From Marinobacter bohaiensis (GTDB lineage Bacteria; Pseudomonadota; Gammaproteobacteria; Pseudomonadales; Oleiphilaceae): 64,000 nucleotides of DNA. The position numbers were made by a program, and so were the translations under genes. Positions 1 through 9,448 of the stretch are shown here, one piece after another. The DNA lies in the NCBI RefSeq assembly GCF_003258515.1, contig NZ_QGEH01000001.1, positions 1,302,001 to 1,366,000 on the forward strand. Direction: 5' to 3'. Each line of letters begins with the position of its first letter. The first letter of the stretch is position 1. Below the pieces are notes generated by a model, which saw only the letters and a list, made by a program, of their open reading frames with translations, was not told the DNA's origin and did no database searches.

Positions 1-140
1 ACCATAACGCGTTGCTGCCGCCGGACGCCTTCCATCTGCCCGTAGGGCGACCCGTGACTCATACGGTCTACCGAGACGCCGAACACTGGTCGCGTCTTGT
101 GCTGCCGTTTGTGACGGCCAACGACTGGTCGGACGTTTAG
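1..140 (+). CDS. C-terminal fragment of an unrecognised protein
   Basis: One frame is open from the window edge (first full codon at base 3) to a TAG at 138-140. It encodes about 45 residues ending VTANDWSDV. There is no recognisable motif in this tail. The gene starts outside the window, and the envelope module follows about 150 bp downstream on the same strand. The absence of stops and the normal codon use support a real gene end, but the family cannot be named. Confidence 0.5.
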   Translation, partial: HNALLPPDAFHLPVGRPVTHTVYRDAEHWSRLVLPFVTANDWSDV

Positions 141-296
141 CGGATTGATGGGTATCTCCAAATCAAATGCATAGGTTGGAACACCGCCCAGGGCAGGGAG
201 CCCGGGCTGCCTGAACGATGAAAGGGCGCTGGACCGCCCGGGCCCAGCCTGATGCCGGGCCTCACCGCAATACAATAACAAAAGGTGTATCTCACA

Positions 297-2009
297 ATGA
301 CAAGCGACAAGAAGACGTTGCCACAACAGGTGGGCAACCGATATGCGTGTGCCTTTATCGCCGCCACGATGATGGCGGGAACGCCCGCCTACGCCATCGG
401 AGATTTCGGTAAGCCGCGCATCAACTGGACCAACAACCTGCAGTACAACCTGCTGTATCGTTTGCAGGACCCGAATTCGGCTCTGTTGGCCAACCAGCCG
501 GGGAACAAGTACAGCGCGAACGTCGATGACGGCAATGCCAGCTTCGATAAAGGCGTCGTCTCGAATCGACTGGAATTGCTGAGCGAACTGGACGTCATTT
601 TCCAGAACGGCTGGGGCGCACGCGTCAGCGGCTTGGCCTGGTACGACACCGTCTACAACGAACGCAATGACAACCCTGGCTTTGCCGGCGGCGCGGTGCC
701 GAACCAGACATCCGTCCCCTACAACGAGTTCACCGACGACACGCGGGACCTGCAAGGCCGTGATATCGAGCTGCGCGATGCCTTTGTGTTCGGCCGGACA
801 ACCGTCGGCGACGCCGCTCTGCGTTTTCGCGCGGGCCAGTATGCCTCGGTGTGGGGCGAGAGCCTGTTCTTCGCCAACAACTCGATTGCCGGTGCCCAGA
901 ACGCCTTCGATATCGACCGTCTGCTGCGTGATCCCACCGCCGAGGCGAAGGAGTTCGTTCTCCCCGTGCCCCAGGTGGGCGCCGATCTCCAGCTGACGTC
1001 CGACCTCACCTTCAGCGCCTACTACCAGTTTGGTTATGAACCCAATCGTCTCCCTGGCGTGGGCAGTTATTTCTCAAGCCAGGACCAGGGCGTCGTGGGC
1101 GCCGAAAACATGTGGATCGGCCCTGGCCAGTCCATTCCCCGAAGCGGCACGGATGAGCCGGACGACAGTGGGCAGTTCGGCTTCAAAGTGCGTTGGCGCC
1201 TGGGTTATACCGATCTCGGTTTCTACGCCCTGCGTTTCCACGACAAGTCCTACCAGCAGGTGGTTCGTCTGGGGCTGCAGCAGGTTGGCCCGAATCCAGG
1301 CGACGTAGCCGCGGTCCCCGAGGATTACTACCTGACTTACAACGAAGGAACAACCGCCTACGGCGTGAGCGTCAGCCACAGCTTCGGATCCGTCAACGTA
1401 GCGGGGGAGGCGTCCATCCGTCACAACCAGGCTCTGGCCTCCACGGGCGCCGCCGACACGTCGTCGTTCACGTCCGCACCGGCAAGTGATAACCACGATC
1501 ATCCAGCCTATGCCGTTGGCGATACCGCCCACATCAACCTGTCCACCATCTGGTCGCTGGAGCCGGGCCTGTTGTGGCAGGAAGCCACCTTCCTCGGGGA
1601 AGTGGCCTGGAACCGGCGACTGAATTGTCACGAGAACTGCGATGTGGCCCTGGACCCCAACGCGACCCGGGATGCGGTGGCCTTCCGGGCTGTTTTCGAG
1701 CCGGTCTACCGCCAGGTGATCACAGGCCTCGACCTGGGCGTTCCCGTCGGGGTGGGGTACTCGCCGAAAGGGTCACGCTCCAGCCTCGGTGCCGGATTCC
1801 CGGCCGAGAACGGCGGTGACGTCACCCTGGGCCTGAACGGCACTTACCTGAATAGCTGGCAGATCAGCCTGGCCTACACCCATTTCTACGGCCGTGACGA
1901 AGCGTTCCTGGTGGAGCGCGAGAACGATGCCAATAACCCGGCTTTCAGTTATCAGCAGTCGTTGAAAGACCGAGATTTTGCGTCGCTGACGGCCAGTCGC
2001 CGGTTCTGA
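297..2009 (+). CDS. DUF1302 family outer-membrane protein
   Basis: About 570 residues. The ATG at 297 is preferred over an in-frame GTG at 285 because AAGG lies about 11 bases upstream of it. A signal peptide runs to about residue 33 (ends PAYA). The rest is rich in alternating aromatic/polar strands and ends in a terminal Phe (SRRF), as in outer-membrane beta-barrels inserted by BamA. This matches the DUF1302 family, whose members occur next to DUF1329 proteins in Pseudomonas and Marinobacter relatives. It is first of four same-strand genes (DUF1302, DUF1329, YCF48-like, MMPL) with gaps of 10-23 bp. By inference it is the outer-membrane part of a trans-envelope system for hydrophobic molecules; the substrate is unknown. 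Confidence 0.85.
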   Translation: MTSDKKTLPQQVGNRYACAFIAATMMAGTPAYAIGDFGKPRINWTNNLQYNLLYRLQDPNSALLANQPGNKYSANVDDGNASFDKGVVSNRLELLSELDVIFQNGWGARVSGLAWYDTVYNERNDNPGFAGGAVPNQTSVPYNEFTDDTRDLQGRDIELRDAFVFGRTTVGDAALRFRAGQYASVWGESLFFANNSIAGAQNAFDIDRLLRDPTAEAKEFVLPVPQVGADLQLTSDLTFSAYYQFGYEPNRLPGVGSYFSSQDQGVVGAENMWIGPGQSIPRSGTDEPDDSGQFGFKVRWRLGYTDLGFYALRFHDKSYQQVVRLGLQQVGPNPGDVAAVPEDYYLTYNEGTTAYGVSVSHSFGSVNVAGEASIRHNQALASTGAADTSSFTSAPASDNHDHPAYAVGDTAHINLSTIWSLEPGLLWQEATFLGEVAWNRRLNCHENCDVALDPNATRDAVAFRAVFEPVYRQVITGLDLGVPVGVGYSPKGSRSSLGAGFPAENGGDVTLGLNGTYLNSWQISLAYTHFYGRDEAFLVERENDANNPAFSYQQSLKDRDFASLTASRRF

Positions 2010-2032
2010 GAACAACAATACGGAGTACAAAC

Positions 2033-3400
2033 ATGATGACAACAAGCAAAAGAGTCCTGATCGCCCTGTTATCGACGTTGGCCCTGCATCAGACCGCCTT
2101 CGCGGCGGTATCGGAACAGGAGGCCCAGCACCTGAAGACGGATCTCACGCCTCTGGGCGCCGAGCGGGCGGGTAACGCGGATGGCAGTATCCCGGCCTGG
2201 GACGGTGGCTACACGCAGTCCGCTCCGGGAGACGAACGCGGTGGCCGCCGCAGCGATCCGTTTTCCGATGAGAAACCATTGTTCACGATCAATGCCCAGA
2301 ACATGGGGCAGTATGCCGATCAGCTGACGCCGGGGACTCAGGCGCTGCTCGAAAAGTACCCGGATACCTTTTACCTGGACGTCTACGAGACCCACCGCAC
2401 CGCGGCCGCACCCCAGTGGGTGTACGACAACACCTACGAGAATGCCACTCGCGGTACGCTGGATGGCACCGTGCCCCAGAATGTCTTCGGAGGCATTCCG
2501 TTCCCGATCCCGCAGAGCGGCGCGGAAGTGATGTGGAATCACCAGCTGCGCTGGCGCGGTGGCGACCTGGAGCACGCCGACAACTGGTATCAGGTTCTGT
2601 CGGACGGTCGTCGGGTGCTGATTTCCGACGCGGCGGTGGACGAGCAGGTCCCCTACTACTTCAAGGACAGCAACCTCGAATCGTTTACCGACGACAACAG
2701 CCCGTTCTGGAAAGTTCTGATCAAGAACATGGGGCCGCCGATCCGCGCCGGACAAGCCCTGCTGGCCCACGAATACCTGGACCAGGACGACACGCAAACC
2801 TGGGTCTATCTTACCGGCCAGCGCCGGGTGCGCCGCCTGCCCAACGCCTGCTGCGATACGCCGCAGCCGGCTTCCGCCGGGGCCATGACCTTCGACGAAC
2901 TCTATGTCTGGACCGGTCGCCTGGACCGCTTCGACTGGAGCATCGTGGGCAAGCAGGAAATGTACATCCCATACAACACCAACGGCTTCATGCAGCCCAA
3001 ATCGGATGACGAAGTTCTCGAGAAGCACCACTGGAATCCGGATTACATGCGTTGGGAAAAGCACCGTGTCTGGGTTGTGGAGGCCACGCTGAAAGATGGC
3101 GAGCGTCATCAGGCGCCGCGCAGCCGCTACTACTGCGACGAAGACACCTGGATCTGCGTGCTGGGCGACCGCTGGGATGCCAATGGGGAACTCTGGAAAG
3201 TACTCTGGACCGCCACCTTTGTGGCGCCTGAACTGCCGGGCGTCTCCATGGGCGCGTTCGGCCTGTACGACCTGGTGGACGGCTCGGCGTTCTTTGCCCA
3301 TATCGTCAACGAAAAGGACAAGCAGTTCCATTACCTGGAAGAGCCGCGTTCGCCCATCACCTTCTCGCCGGACTCCATGGCCGGCAACAGCTTCCGCTAA
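2033..3400 (+). CDS. DUF1329 domain-containing periplasmic protein
   Basis: 455 residues. GGAG lies 7 bases before the ATG. The signal peptide is residues 1-25 (ends TAFAA). The mature protein begins with the family hallmark of a conserved N-terminal stretch containing LTPLGAERAGNADGSIPAWDGG. This identifies DUF1329 (PF07044), which is known to have a LolA/LolB-like lipoprotein-carrier fold. There is no lipobox, so it should be soluble in the periplasm. It starts 23 bp after the DUF1302 gene, and this pairing recurs in many gammaproteobacteria. Inferred role: carrying a lipid-like ligand between the inner-membrane MMPL protein and the outer-membrane barrel. Confidence 0.87.
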   Translation: MMTTSKRVLIALLSTLALHQTAFAAVSEQEAQHLKTDLTPLGAERAGNADGSIPAWDGGYTQSAPGDERGGRRSDPFSDEKPLFTINAQNMGQYADQLTPGTQALLEKYPDTFYLDVYETHRTAAAPQWVYDNTYENATRGTLDGTVPQNVFGGIPFPIPQSGAEVMWNHQLRWRGGDLEHADNWYQVLSDGRRVLISDAAVDEQVPYYFKDSNLESFTDDNSPFWKVLIKNMGPPIRAGQALLAHEYLDQDDTQTWVYLTGQRRVRRLPNACCDTPQPASAGAMTFDELYVWTGRLDRFDWSIVGKQEMYIPYNTNGFMQPKSDDEVLEKHHWNPDYMRWEKHRVWVVEATLKDGERHQAPRSRYYCDEDTWICVLGDRWDANGELWKVLWTATFVAPELPGVSMGAFGLYDLVDGSAFFAHIVNEKDKQFHYLEEPRSPITFSPDSMAGNSFR

Positions 3401-3412
3401 GGAGCCGACGAG

Positions 3413-4474
3413 ATGCGTCCAACCCGCAGTAGTCTCGCAACAATCGTCGCCGGGCTGGGTTTGCTGCTGGGGGCGTTCTCGCCCCTGGCACAGGCTTCCG
3501 AAGCGGTGGCCGATGCTCTGAAACGGGATGCGATCCAGGTCCGGAACCCCCAGGCCGCTTTTATGATCGGGGCCGCCAAAGCGGGGGCCACTCTGGTGAC
3601 CGTCGGGGAGCGAGGGCTGATTCTGCTGTCCGAGGATGGCGGCGAGCGCTGGCGTCAGGCCGATGTGCCGGTCAGTACTGGCCTGACGGCGGTGCGTTTC
3701 GTGGACGCCCGGCACGGCATGGCGGTGGGCCATGGCGGCGTCGTTCTGGGGTCGTCCGATGGCGGCGAATCCTGGCGTTTGCTTCTGGACGGTCGCAAAG
3801 CCGCTGAACTGGCCCTGGCGGCCGCTCAACGGGGCGACGATGACCGTGCCGTCATGGAGGCGCAGCGGCTGGTGGAGGAGGGCCCGGACAAACCCTTCCT
3901 GGATGTCGTGCTGACCGACCCGAATCACGCGGTGGTCGTAGGGGCTTACGGGCTGGCTTTCGAAACCGCGGACGGCGGCCGGAGCTGGACCCCGATCATG
4001 GACCGGATGGCCAACCCGAACCTGTTGCACTTCTACTCGATTCGCCGGCAGGGCAGTCGCATGGTGGTGGTGGGCGAGCGCGGTCTGGTGAATCTGTCCG
4101 ATGATGGCGGCAAGACGTTCCGCGCGATCGAGACGCCCTATAGCGGCAGCTTTTTCACCGTCGAGCTTCCTTCCAGCCATAGCATCGTAGCGGCCGGCCT
4201 GAAAGGCAATGTCTGGCGCAGCGACGATAACGGCGATCAGTGGTCTTCCGTGCAAAGCCCCATCGAAGCGTCGGTTACGGCGTCCCGGGTCACCTCCTCC
4301 GGTTCGATCCTGTTGGGTAATCAGGCCGGGATGGTGCTGAGCCTGGACAATACCCGCCTGACGCCCGTCACGCAGAAGCGGTTTCCGCCCATCAATACGT
4401 TCATGGTTGAGAACGACGGCATCGTTGTGATGACCGCCGAAGGTATCCGCCTGGCCCGTACCAGCCGTCAATGA
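3413..4474 (+). CDS. YCF48-like periplasmic beta-propeller protein
   Basis: 353 residues with AAGGAG 7 bases before the ATG. The signal peptide is about residues 1-28 (ends PLAQA). The mature part carries five Asp-box/BNR-type repeats: SEDGGERW, SSDGGESW, TADGGRSW, SDDGGKTF and SDDNGDQW. This is typical of the photosystem II assembly factor YCF48/HCF136-like propeller family. In non-photosynthetic bacteria the family is often encoded beside MMPL transporters. It sits between the DUF1329 and MMPL genes (12 and 10 bp gaps), so it is probably a periplasmic accessory subunit of the transporter. The photosystem name should not be read as function here. Confidence 0.85.
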   Translation: MRPTRSSLATIVAGLGLLLGAFSPLAQASEAVADALKRDAIQVRNPQAAFMIGAAKAGATLVTVGERGLILLSEDGGERWRQADVPVSTGLTAVRFVDARHGMAVGHGGVVLGSSDGGESWRLLLDGRKAAELALAAAQRGDDDRAVMEAQRLVEEGPDKPFLDVVLTDPNHAVVVGAYGLAFETADGGRSWTPIMDRMANPNLLHFYSIRRQGSRMVVVGERGLVNLSDDGGKTFRAIETPYSGSFFTVELPSSHSIVAAGLKGNVWRSDDNGDQWSSVQSPIEASVTASRVTSSGSILLGNQAGMVLSLDNTRLTPVTQKRFPPINTFMVENDGIVVMTAEGIRLARTSRQ

Positions 4475-4484
4475 GGTAAAGACA

Positions 4485-6953
4485 ATGACAACAGGAACTG
4501 ACGCGGATAAGGCGTTGAAGCCCTTTGGCAGCCGGAGCGGGTCGCTGCTGGAGCGAGCGATCTTTGGGCATCGCTGGCTGGTTTTGCTGGTGTGTGCGGC
4601 GATTACGGCTGTACTGGGCTACCAGGCCAGCAAGCTGGAGCTGGGGGCCAGCTTCGAGAAAATGATTCCCCAGGGACATCCCTATATCCAGAACTTCAAC
4701 GCCCATCGGAACGACCTGATGGGGCTGGGAGATGTTATCCGCATCGCCGTCGAGAATCCGGACGGCACGATCTACGACGCCGACTATCTCGCGACGCTGC
4801 GCAAGATCAGCGATGAAGTCTTCCTGATGCCGGGCGTCAACCGCGGCCAGATGCAGTCGCTGTGGACGCCCAATACCCGCTGGACGGGCGTCACGGAGTA
4901 CGGTCTCGAGGGCGGTCCGGTCATTCCGGACGGCTACGACGGCTCGCAGAAGAGCCTCGATCAACTGGCCGCCAACATCGCCCGCTCGGGGGAAGTTGGA
5001 CAGATCGTGGCGGAGGACTATCGCTCATCGATTGTCTTCGTCCCCCTGTTGTCGGAGACCGCGGACGGTCAGAAGCTGGACTACGCGGCCTTGGGCAAAC
5101 GGCTGGAAGCGCTGCGTAGCGAGTACCAGTCCCAGGGCGTGAAAGTCCACATCACCGGCTTCGCCAAGCTGGTCAGCGATCTGATCGACGGCGTGTCGGC
5201 CGTCATGGCTTTCTTTGCGGTTACCCTGGTGACGGCGGCCGTGTTCATCCTCTGGTTCACCCGGTGCTGGCGCTCGACCCTGCTGGTGGTATCGGTCAGC
5301 GTGGTCGCGGTGGTCTGGTTGCTGGGCGTATTGCCCACGCTGGGTTATGTGCTGGACCCCTACTCAATCCTGGTGCCGTTCCTGGTCTTTGCTATCGGCC
5401 TGAGCCATGGGTCCCAGAAAATGAACGGTATCATGCAGGACGTCGGTCGCGGTTGGAACCGGCAAGCCGCCGCGCGATTGACGTTTCGTCGTCTTTTCCT
5501 GGTCGGAGTGACGGCGTTGCTGTCCGATGCGGTGGGCTTTGCCGTGCTGCTGGTGATCGACATCGGCGCGATCCAGCAACTGGCCCTGGCGGCGTCACTC
5601 GGCGTTGGGCTGCTGATCGTCACGAACCTGATCCTTCTGCCGGTGCTGCTGAGCTACATTGGCGTCAGCCCGAAGGCCGCACGACGCAGCCTGCAGGCCG
5701 AACAGGCGGATGAAGCCGGTGCGGCCCGTCATCCGGTCTGGCGTGCGCTGGATCTGTTTACCACTCGCCGTTGGGCCCAGGGCGCCATTGGTGCAGCGGT
5801 CCTGCTGGCCATCGGTGCCGCGCTGTTGTCGACGCAACTGAAAATCGGCGACCTGGACCCGGGCGCGCCCGAGCTGCGCAAGAACAGCGTGTACAACCAG
5901 GATGTTGCCTTCATCAACCAGGCGTACGGCGCTTCCAGCGACGTCATGGCCATCATGGTGGAAACACCGCAGGGCTATTGTTCCGCCTACGACACCCTGA
6001 ACAAGGTGGACGCTCTGGAATGGCGACTGCGTCAGCTCGACGGCGTGGAAGGGACCAACACCCTGGCGTTGCTCAATCGGCGCATGCTGTCCGGCCTGAA
6101 CGAAGGTAATCCCAAATGGTATGAATTCAATCGCAACCAGCAGATGCTGAATCTGGTGACCTCCAGTGCACCGCGTGGCCTGTACAACGACGCCTGTTCG
6201 TTGCTCACCCTGTATGTCTATCTCAGCGATCACGAGGCGGAGACGCTGTCCCGGGTCGTGGACACGGTCGAAGGTTTTGCGGCCGTCAACGACACCGATG
6301 ACGTCAAGTTCAAGCTGGCCGCCGGCACCGCCGGGATCGAGGCGGCCACCAACATCGTGGTCAGCGACGCCTGGAGCAAAATGATGCTGCTGGTGTACAG
6401 CGCCGTTTTCGTATTGTGCCTGCTGACCTTCCGTTCCTGGCGGGCGGTTCTGGTGGCGATGCTGCCGCTTTTCCTGGTGTCGCTGCTGGCCGAGGCACTC
6501 ATGGTGCTGCTGGGCATTGGGGTGAAGGTGGCGACCTTGCCGGTTATCGCCTTGGGAGCCGGGATCGGCGTGGACTACGCGTTGTATATCCTGTCAGTCA
6601 CCCTGGCGCAGCTGCGAGAGGGTCGGAGTCTGTCCGAGGCCTATTACCGGGCGCTGCTGCTCAGCGGCAAGGTCGTCATGCTGATCGGTGTGACGCTCGC
6701 CATTGGCGTGGTGACCTGGACTTTCAGCCCGATCAAATTTCAGGCGGACATGGGGTTGATGCTGGCGTTCATGTTCATTGGCAACATGCTGGCGGCGCTG
6801 ATTCTATTGCCTGCACTGGCCCATTTTCTCCTCAAGTCACAAGTCCCGGCGACGGCGAGTAGGTTGCAGCCGGACGAGAATGCGGGCTCGCCTGAAAGCG
6901 CAGAATACCGTGCTGGCACGGCGAACGAACGCTCCTGCGTGTCAGCGCAGTAA
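4485..6953 (+). CDS. MMPL/RND family transporter
   Basis: 822 residues. GAGG overlaps the stop of the preceding gene, 8 bases from the ATG. The layout is RND/MMPL: TM1 at about residues 30-50, a large periplasmic loop (about 55-230), a block of membrane helices (about 235-395), a further helix near 430, a second periplasmic loop, then a second helix block (about 630-785). The conserved GIGVDYALYI segment in the second half matches the charged TM4/TM10-type motif of MMPL and SSD-like transporters. Relatives move lipids, hopanoids or other hydrophobic compounds out of the inner membrane using the proton gradient. It is the fourth gene of the envelope module. The C-terminal tail of about 35 residues is polar and low in conservation signals. 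Confidence 0.88.
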   Translation: MTTGTDADKALKPFGSRSGSLLERAIFGHRWLVLLVCAAITAVLGYQASKLELGASFEKMIPQGHPYIQNFNAHRNDLMGLGDVIRIAVENPDGTIYDADYLATLRKISDEVFLMPGVNRGQMQSLWTPNTRWTGVTEYGLEGGPVIPDGYDGSQKSLDQLAANIARSGEVGQIVAEDYRSSIVFVPLLSETADGQKLDYAALGKRLEALRSEYQSQGVKVHITGFAKLVSDLIDGVSAVMAFFAVTLVTAAVFILWFTRCWRSTLLVVSVSVVAVVWLLGVLPTLGYVLDPYSILVPFLVFAIGLSHGSQKMNGIMQDVGRGWNRQAAARLTFRRLFLVGVTALLSDAVGFAVLLVIDIGAIQQLALAASLGVGLLIVTNLILLPVLLSYIGVSPKAARRSLQAEQADEAGAARHPVWRALDLFTTRRWAQGAIGAAVLLAIGAALLSTQLKIGDLDPGAPELRKNSVYNQDVAFINQAYGASSDVMAIMVETPQGYCSAYDTLNKVDALEWRLRQLDGVEGTNTLALLNRRMLSGLNEGNPKWYEFNRNQQMLNLVTSSAPRGLYNDACSLLTLYVYLSDHEAETLSRVVDTVEGFAAVNDTDDVKFKLAAGTAGIEAATNIVVSDAWSKMMLLVYSAVFVLCLLTFRSWRAVLVAMLPLFLVSLLAEALMVLLGIGVKVATLPVIALGAGIGVDYALYILSVTLAQLREGRSLSEAYYRALLLSGKVVMLIGVTLAIGVVTWTFSPIKFQADMGLMLAFMFIGNMLAALILLPALAHFLLKSQVPATASRLQPDENAGSPESAEYRAGTANERSCVSAQ

Positions 6954-7176
6954 GCGGATCTGGAGAGAGAAAGCGGGGCCGGACCGGCCTTCTGAAAAAA
7001 ACGACCCGCATCCCTGGACCATAGCGTTCTGTCAACGCGGTCGGTGTGGCCTCGAAACAGGGACAGGGCGAGGGCGGTAGGCGTGGGCGAAGCAGGGATT
7101 GCTTTATCGAGCTGTACATTGCGGTCACTAAAAGATTTCGACCGGAAAATAAGCATCATATTCGGAGACTGGAAAG

Positions 7177-7398
7177 ATGACGTTTAAAACCCGCGAAGCG
7201 ATAACCGCCGGTGCCATCGGCGGGGTGATAGCCGCATTGATCTGCCTGCTGGTGAACTACTTTTTGGTGCCATTCCCGGAAACGGCGATCGAGAACACCG
7301 TCAACCATGGTATCAGCGGCTTGTTCAGTGGCCTGTTGAGCGGATTTGTCGGGGTGATGGTCGCGCTGACGAAGGTCAATAAAGCCAGTCGGGACTGA
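7177..7398 (+). CDS. small membrane protein, unknown function
   Basis: 73 residues with GGAG about 13 bases and a purine-rich GGAAAG directly before the ATG. Two hydrophobic helices are visible: about residues 9-31 (starts AITAGAIGG) and 45-65 (starts GISGLFSG). Both are Gly/Ala/Ser rich. The family is not recognised. It lies 223 bp after the MMPL gene on the same strand, so it probably has its own promoter. Its stop codon is followed at once by a perfect 14-bp hairpin. The clear ribosome site, the compact helices and the terminator argue that it is real despite its size. Confidence 0.6.
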   Translation: MTFKTREAITAGAIGGVIAALICLLVNYFLVPFPETAIENTVNHGISGLFSGLLSGFVGVMVALTKVNKASRD

Positions 7399-7433
7399 AC
7401 CCGCCGTGCCGTATTTCAACGGCACGGCGGGTT
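7398..7433 (+). terminator. strong hairpin after the small membrane protein
   Basis: A perfect 14-bp inverted repeat (AACCCGCCGTGCCG, 8-base loop TATTTCAA, then its complement) begins at the last base of the stop codon. No T-run follows, so it may act as a Rho-assisted or 3'-end-protecting hairpin rather than a classical intrinsic terminator. Confidence 0.65.
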
Positions 7434-7655
7434 CCACCTGCAGGGGCGACCGCCCAGGAAGGAACGGTGCGCCGGATGGCTGGGCTTGAGCTTGCGGGTG
7501 TAGTCGGGTTGTTCAATACGGTCCTTTCTTTTAATGAGTTGTAACTCCGCTTTCAAAAGAGGAGGGTGCCAAAGTTGTCGAACCGACGTCGGGGTGCAAG
7601 AGGGTTAGGCTGTAAAAAGTGGGATTTGACGGGGCGAGTCTGGCGCGCGCGCCGT

Positions 7656-8273
7656 TCAGAGCTCATCGAATGCCTCTATCATCTCATCGATGGATAGCTG
7701 CTGCCCCATACGACCGCGTTTCACGAAGCGGTGTTCGAAGGATCGAGCTCCGCGGTCGAGAACATTTTGCCGGAAGGCGTCGATGTAGCCTGGCTCGAAG
7801 TTGCTGTTGAAGGTGTTGAAAAGCACCACATGCTGGCCGTCAAAGCGATTCCGGTCGACGAAGGCCCAGATGGGTGGGGCCGGGCTATAGAGCCAGATCG
7901 GCGAGCCCAGGTAAACGGTGTCGTAACCTGACAGGTCGACGGTTTGCGGGGTAATGACCGCCTCGCTGCTACGAGCATCCCGCATGGCTTGAATCCATCC
8001 CATCAGGCCCAGTTTGTAGGCGCTCGCTTCCAGCCGAAAATAGTCCGCGCTCTCCTTCCTGGCAATGTATTGGCCCAGCACGGCGGTATTGCCTGAGCGG
8101 GAGAAGACGATAACGGCGCTCCGTGCAGCCCCGTCTGAAACCGGCCGCGCATCCAGGTGCTGGCGGTTCTCGCGTGCCTGGTGATACTCGATCTGTGTGA
8201 CGACGATGGGCACCAGAGCAGCCAGAACGGCGGCCACTGCAAGTGAAACCAGAAGCCATTTCAATATAGCCAT
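7656..8273 (-). CDS. membrane-anchored flavodoxin-like protein
   Basis: 205 residues. One N-terminal membrane helix (about residues 5-27) is followed by a flavodoxin fold. FSRSGNTAVLGQYIA at about residues 57-71 matches the FMN phosphate-binding loop (S/T-x-S/T-G-N-T), and YLGSPIWLYSPAPP is the typical second flavin loop. The family includes flavodoxins/NAD(P)H-quinone oxidoreductase-like proteins that carry electrons or reduce quinones. Its ATG lies 1 bp after the stop of the upstream AraC regulator gene, so the two are translationally coupled. The regulator probably controls this locus or the divergent hydrolase. Confidence 0.8.
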   Translation of the reverse strand: MAILKWLLVSLAVAAVLAALVPIVVTQIEYHQARENRQHLDARPVSDGAARSAVIVFSRSGNTAVLGQYIARKESADYFRLEASAYKLGLMGWIQAMRDARSSEAVITPQTVDLSGYDTVYLGSPIWLYSPAPPIWAFVDRNRFDGQHVVLFNTFNSNFEPGYIDAFRQNVLDRGARSFEHRFVKRGRMGQQLSIDEMIEAFDEL

Positions 8274-8274
8274 G

Positions 8275-9207
8275 TCATCCCGCCCCGGTCTCTACGGTGC
8301 GCAGTCTCCTGATGTCCCGCAGCGGTGGTTCGCCGAACAGTCGGGCGTACTCACGGCTGAACTGGGACACGCTTTCGTAGCCCACCTGCAGTCCGGCTGC
8401 CCCGGCGTCCACATGCTGGTTGAGCATGAGTTGCCGGGCCTCCTGAAGCCGCAGCTGCTTGAGGTATTTCAGGGGGCTCAGGCCCGTTACGGCCTTGAAG
8501 TGCTGGCGAAAGGTTGAAGGGCTCATGTGGGCTATGTCCGCCAGGGCCTCAATGCTGATCGACTCCATGAAATGCTGCTTGAGCCAGGCCATGGTCTGGG
8601 CGACATGACGGCTGGGTGAATCGCTGGCATTGAGCTTCATGAACAGGGGGCCGTGCGGGCTAAGCAGGAGTCGGGCGATGATCTCCTGTTCGATCAGCGG
8701 CGCCACACTGGGGGCGAGTTTGGGTTCGTCGGTCAACGCGACCAGACGGTCGACGGTACCGAGCAGGCCGCTGTCCAGGCGGTCCTGCGACAGGGCAGCA
8801 AACCCTATGTTGCGCGGCGCCCGACCGATGGAAAGGCCCGCAGCCACTTTCAGCACCAGGCTCGAATCCAGTCGTATGACCAGACCCAGGTAAGGATCGG
8901 CGTCGCTGGCCCGTGTCACATAGGACACAACCGGCAGATCCACCGAGGCCAGAAGTCCTTGCCCCGGGTTGTTGTCGAACACCTCGGTGCCGACGAGCAC
9001 CTTCTTCGCGCCCGTCACCGTGACGGTCAGACCCAGCTCGTAGATACAGGGGACGGGGTCGGTAACGGCGTCTCGGCGGTGGATAGACAGCGCCGGCACC
9101 AGCGTCGAGAAGTCACCGGCGGTTCCGGCTATTTTCAGCAGTCGTTGCTCGAGTGATTTCAGCGCGGCCGTTGCACTCGAAGCATGGTTTCTTACGTCGT
9201 CAATCAT
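8275..9207 (-). CDS. AraC family transcriptional regulator (AraC_N type)
   Basis: 310 residues. The N-terminal two thirds match the AraC_N domain (PF06719), a cupin-like sensor domain found in YqhC-like regulators. The C-terminal third (about residues 205-300) has two helix-turn-helix units: ALADIAHMSPSTFRQHFKAVTG and GLQVGYESVSQFSREYARLFG. The family senses small molecules such as aldehydes or other stresses and activates nearby oxidoreductase or hydrolase genes. The gene is divergent from the alpha/beta hydrolase at 9449 with 241 bp between them, and is followed immediately by the flavodoxin gene. The inducer is not deducible from sequence. Confidence 0.87.
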   Translation of the reverse strand: MIDDVRNHASSATAALKSLEQRLLKIAGTAGDFSTLVPALSIHRRDAVTDPVPCIYELGLTVTVTGAKKVLVGTEVFDNNPGQGLLASVDLPVVSYVTRASDADPYLGLVIRLDSSLVLKVAAGLSIGRAPRNIGFAALSQDRLDSGLLGTVDRLVALTDEPKLAPSVAPLIEQEIIARLLLSPHGPLFMKLNASDSPSRHVAQTMAWLKQHFMESISIEALADIAHMSPSTFRQHFKAVTGLSPLKYLKQLRLQEARQLMLNQHVDAGAAGLQVGYESVSQFSREYARLFGEPPLRDIRRLRTVETGAG

Positions 9208-9448
9208 CGGATTCCCCGGTGTTTTTTCACGTCCTTGAGTATAACGCCCGCTATGAGATCTGTTGCCGGTAAAGAAGTCAGTTCATCGTTTTGGGCAAAA
9301 ATATAGGCGCAAATAGCAAGTTTCCGTCTTTTGTCTGGCGGATACTGGGTCTGTCAAACGAATCGGGAGCTGTCCCGCACCCCGTCCGGGAGGGCGGGAA
9401 TTCCCGGTTATGTTTGCCACGCCAACAGTCCAGACGGGAGAAGCGCTC

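Noticed and set aside
2069-4471. 800-codon open frame on the minus strand across three plus-strand genes
   Set aside because: It mirrors the DUF1329 and YCF48-like genes, which have signal peptides, ribosome sites and family motifs. Long antisense frames are common in GC-rich DNA; this one has no recognisable motif.
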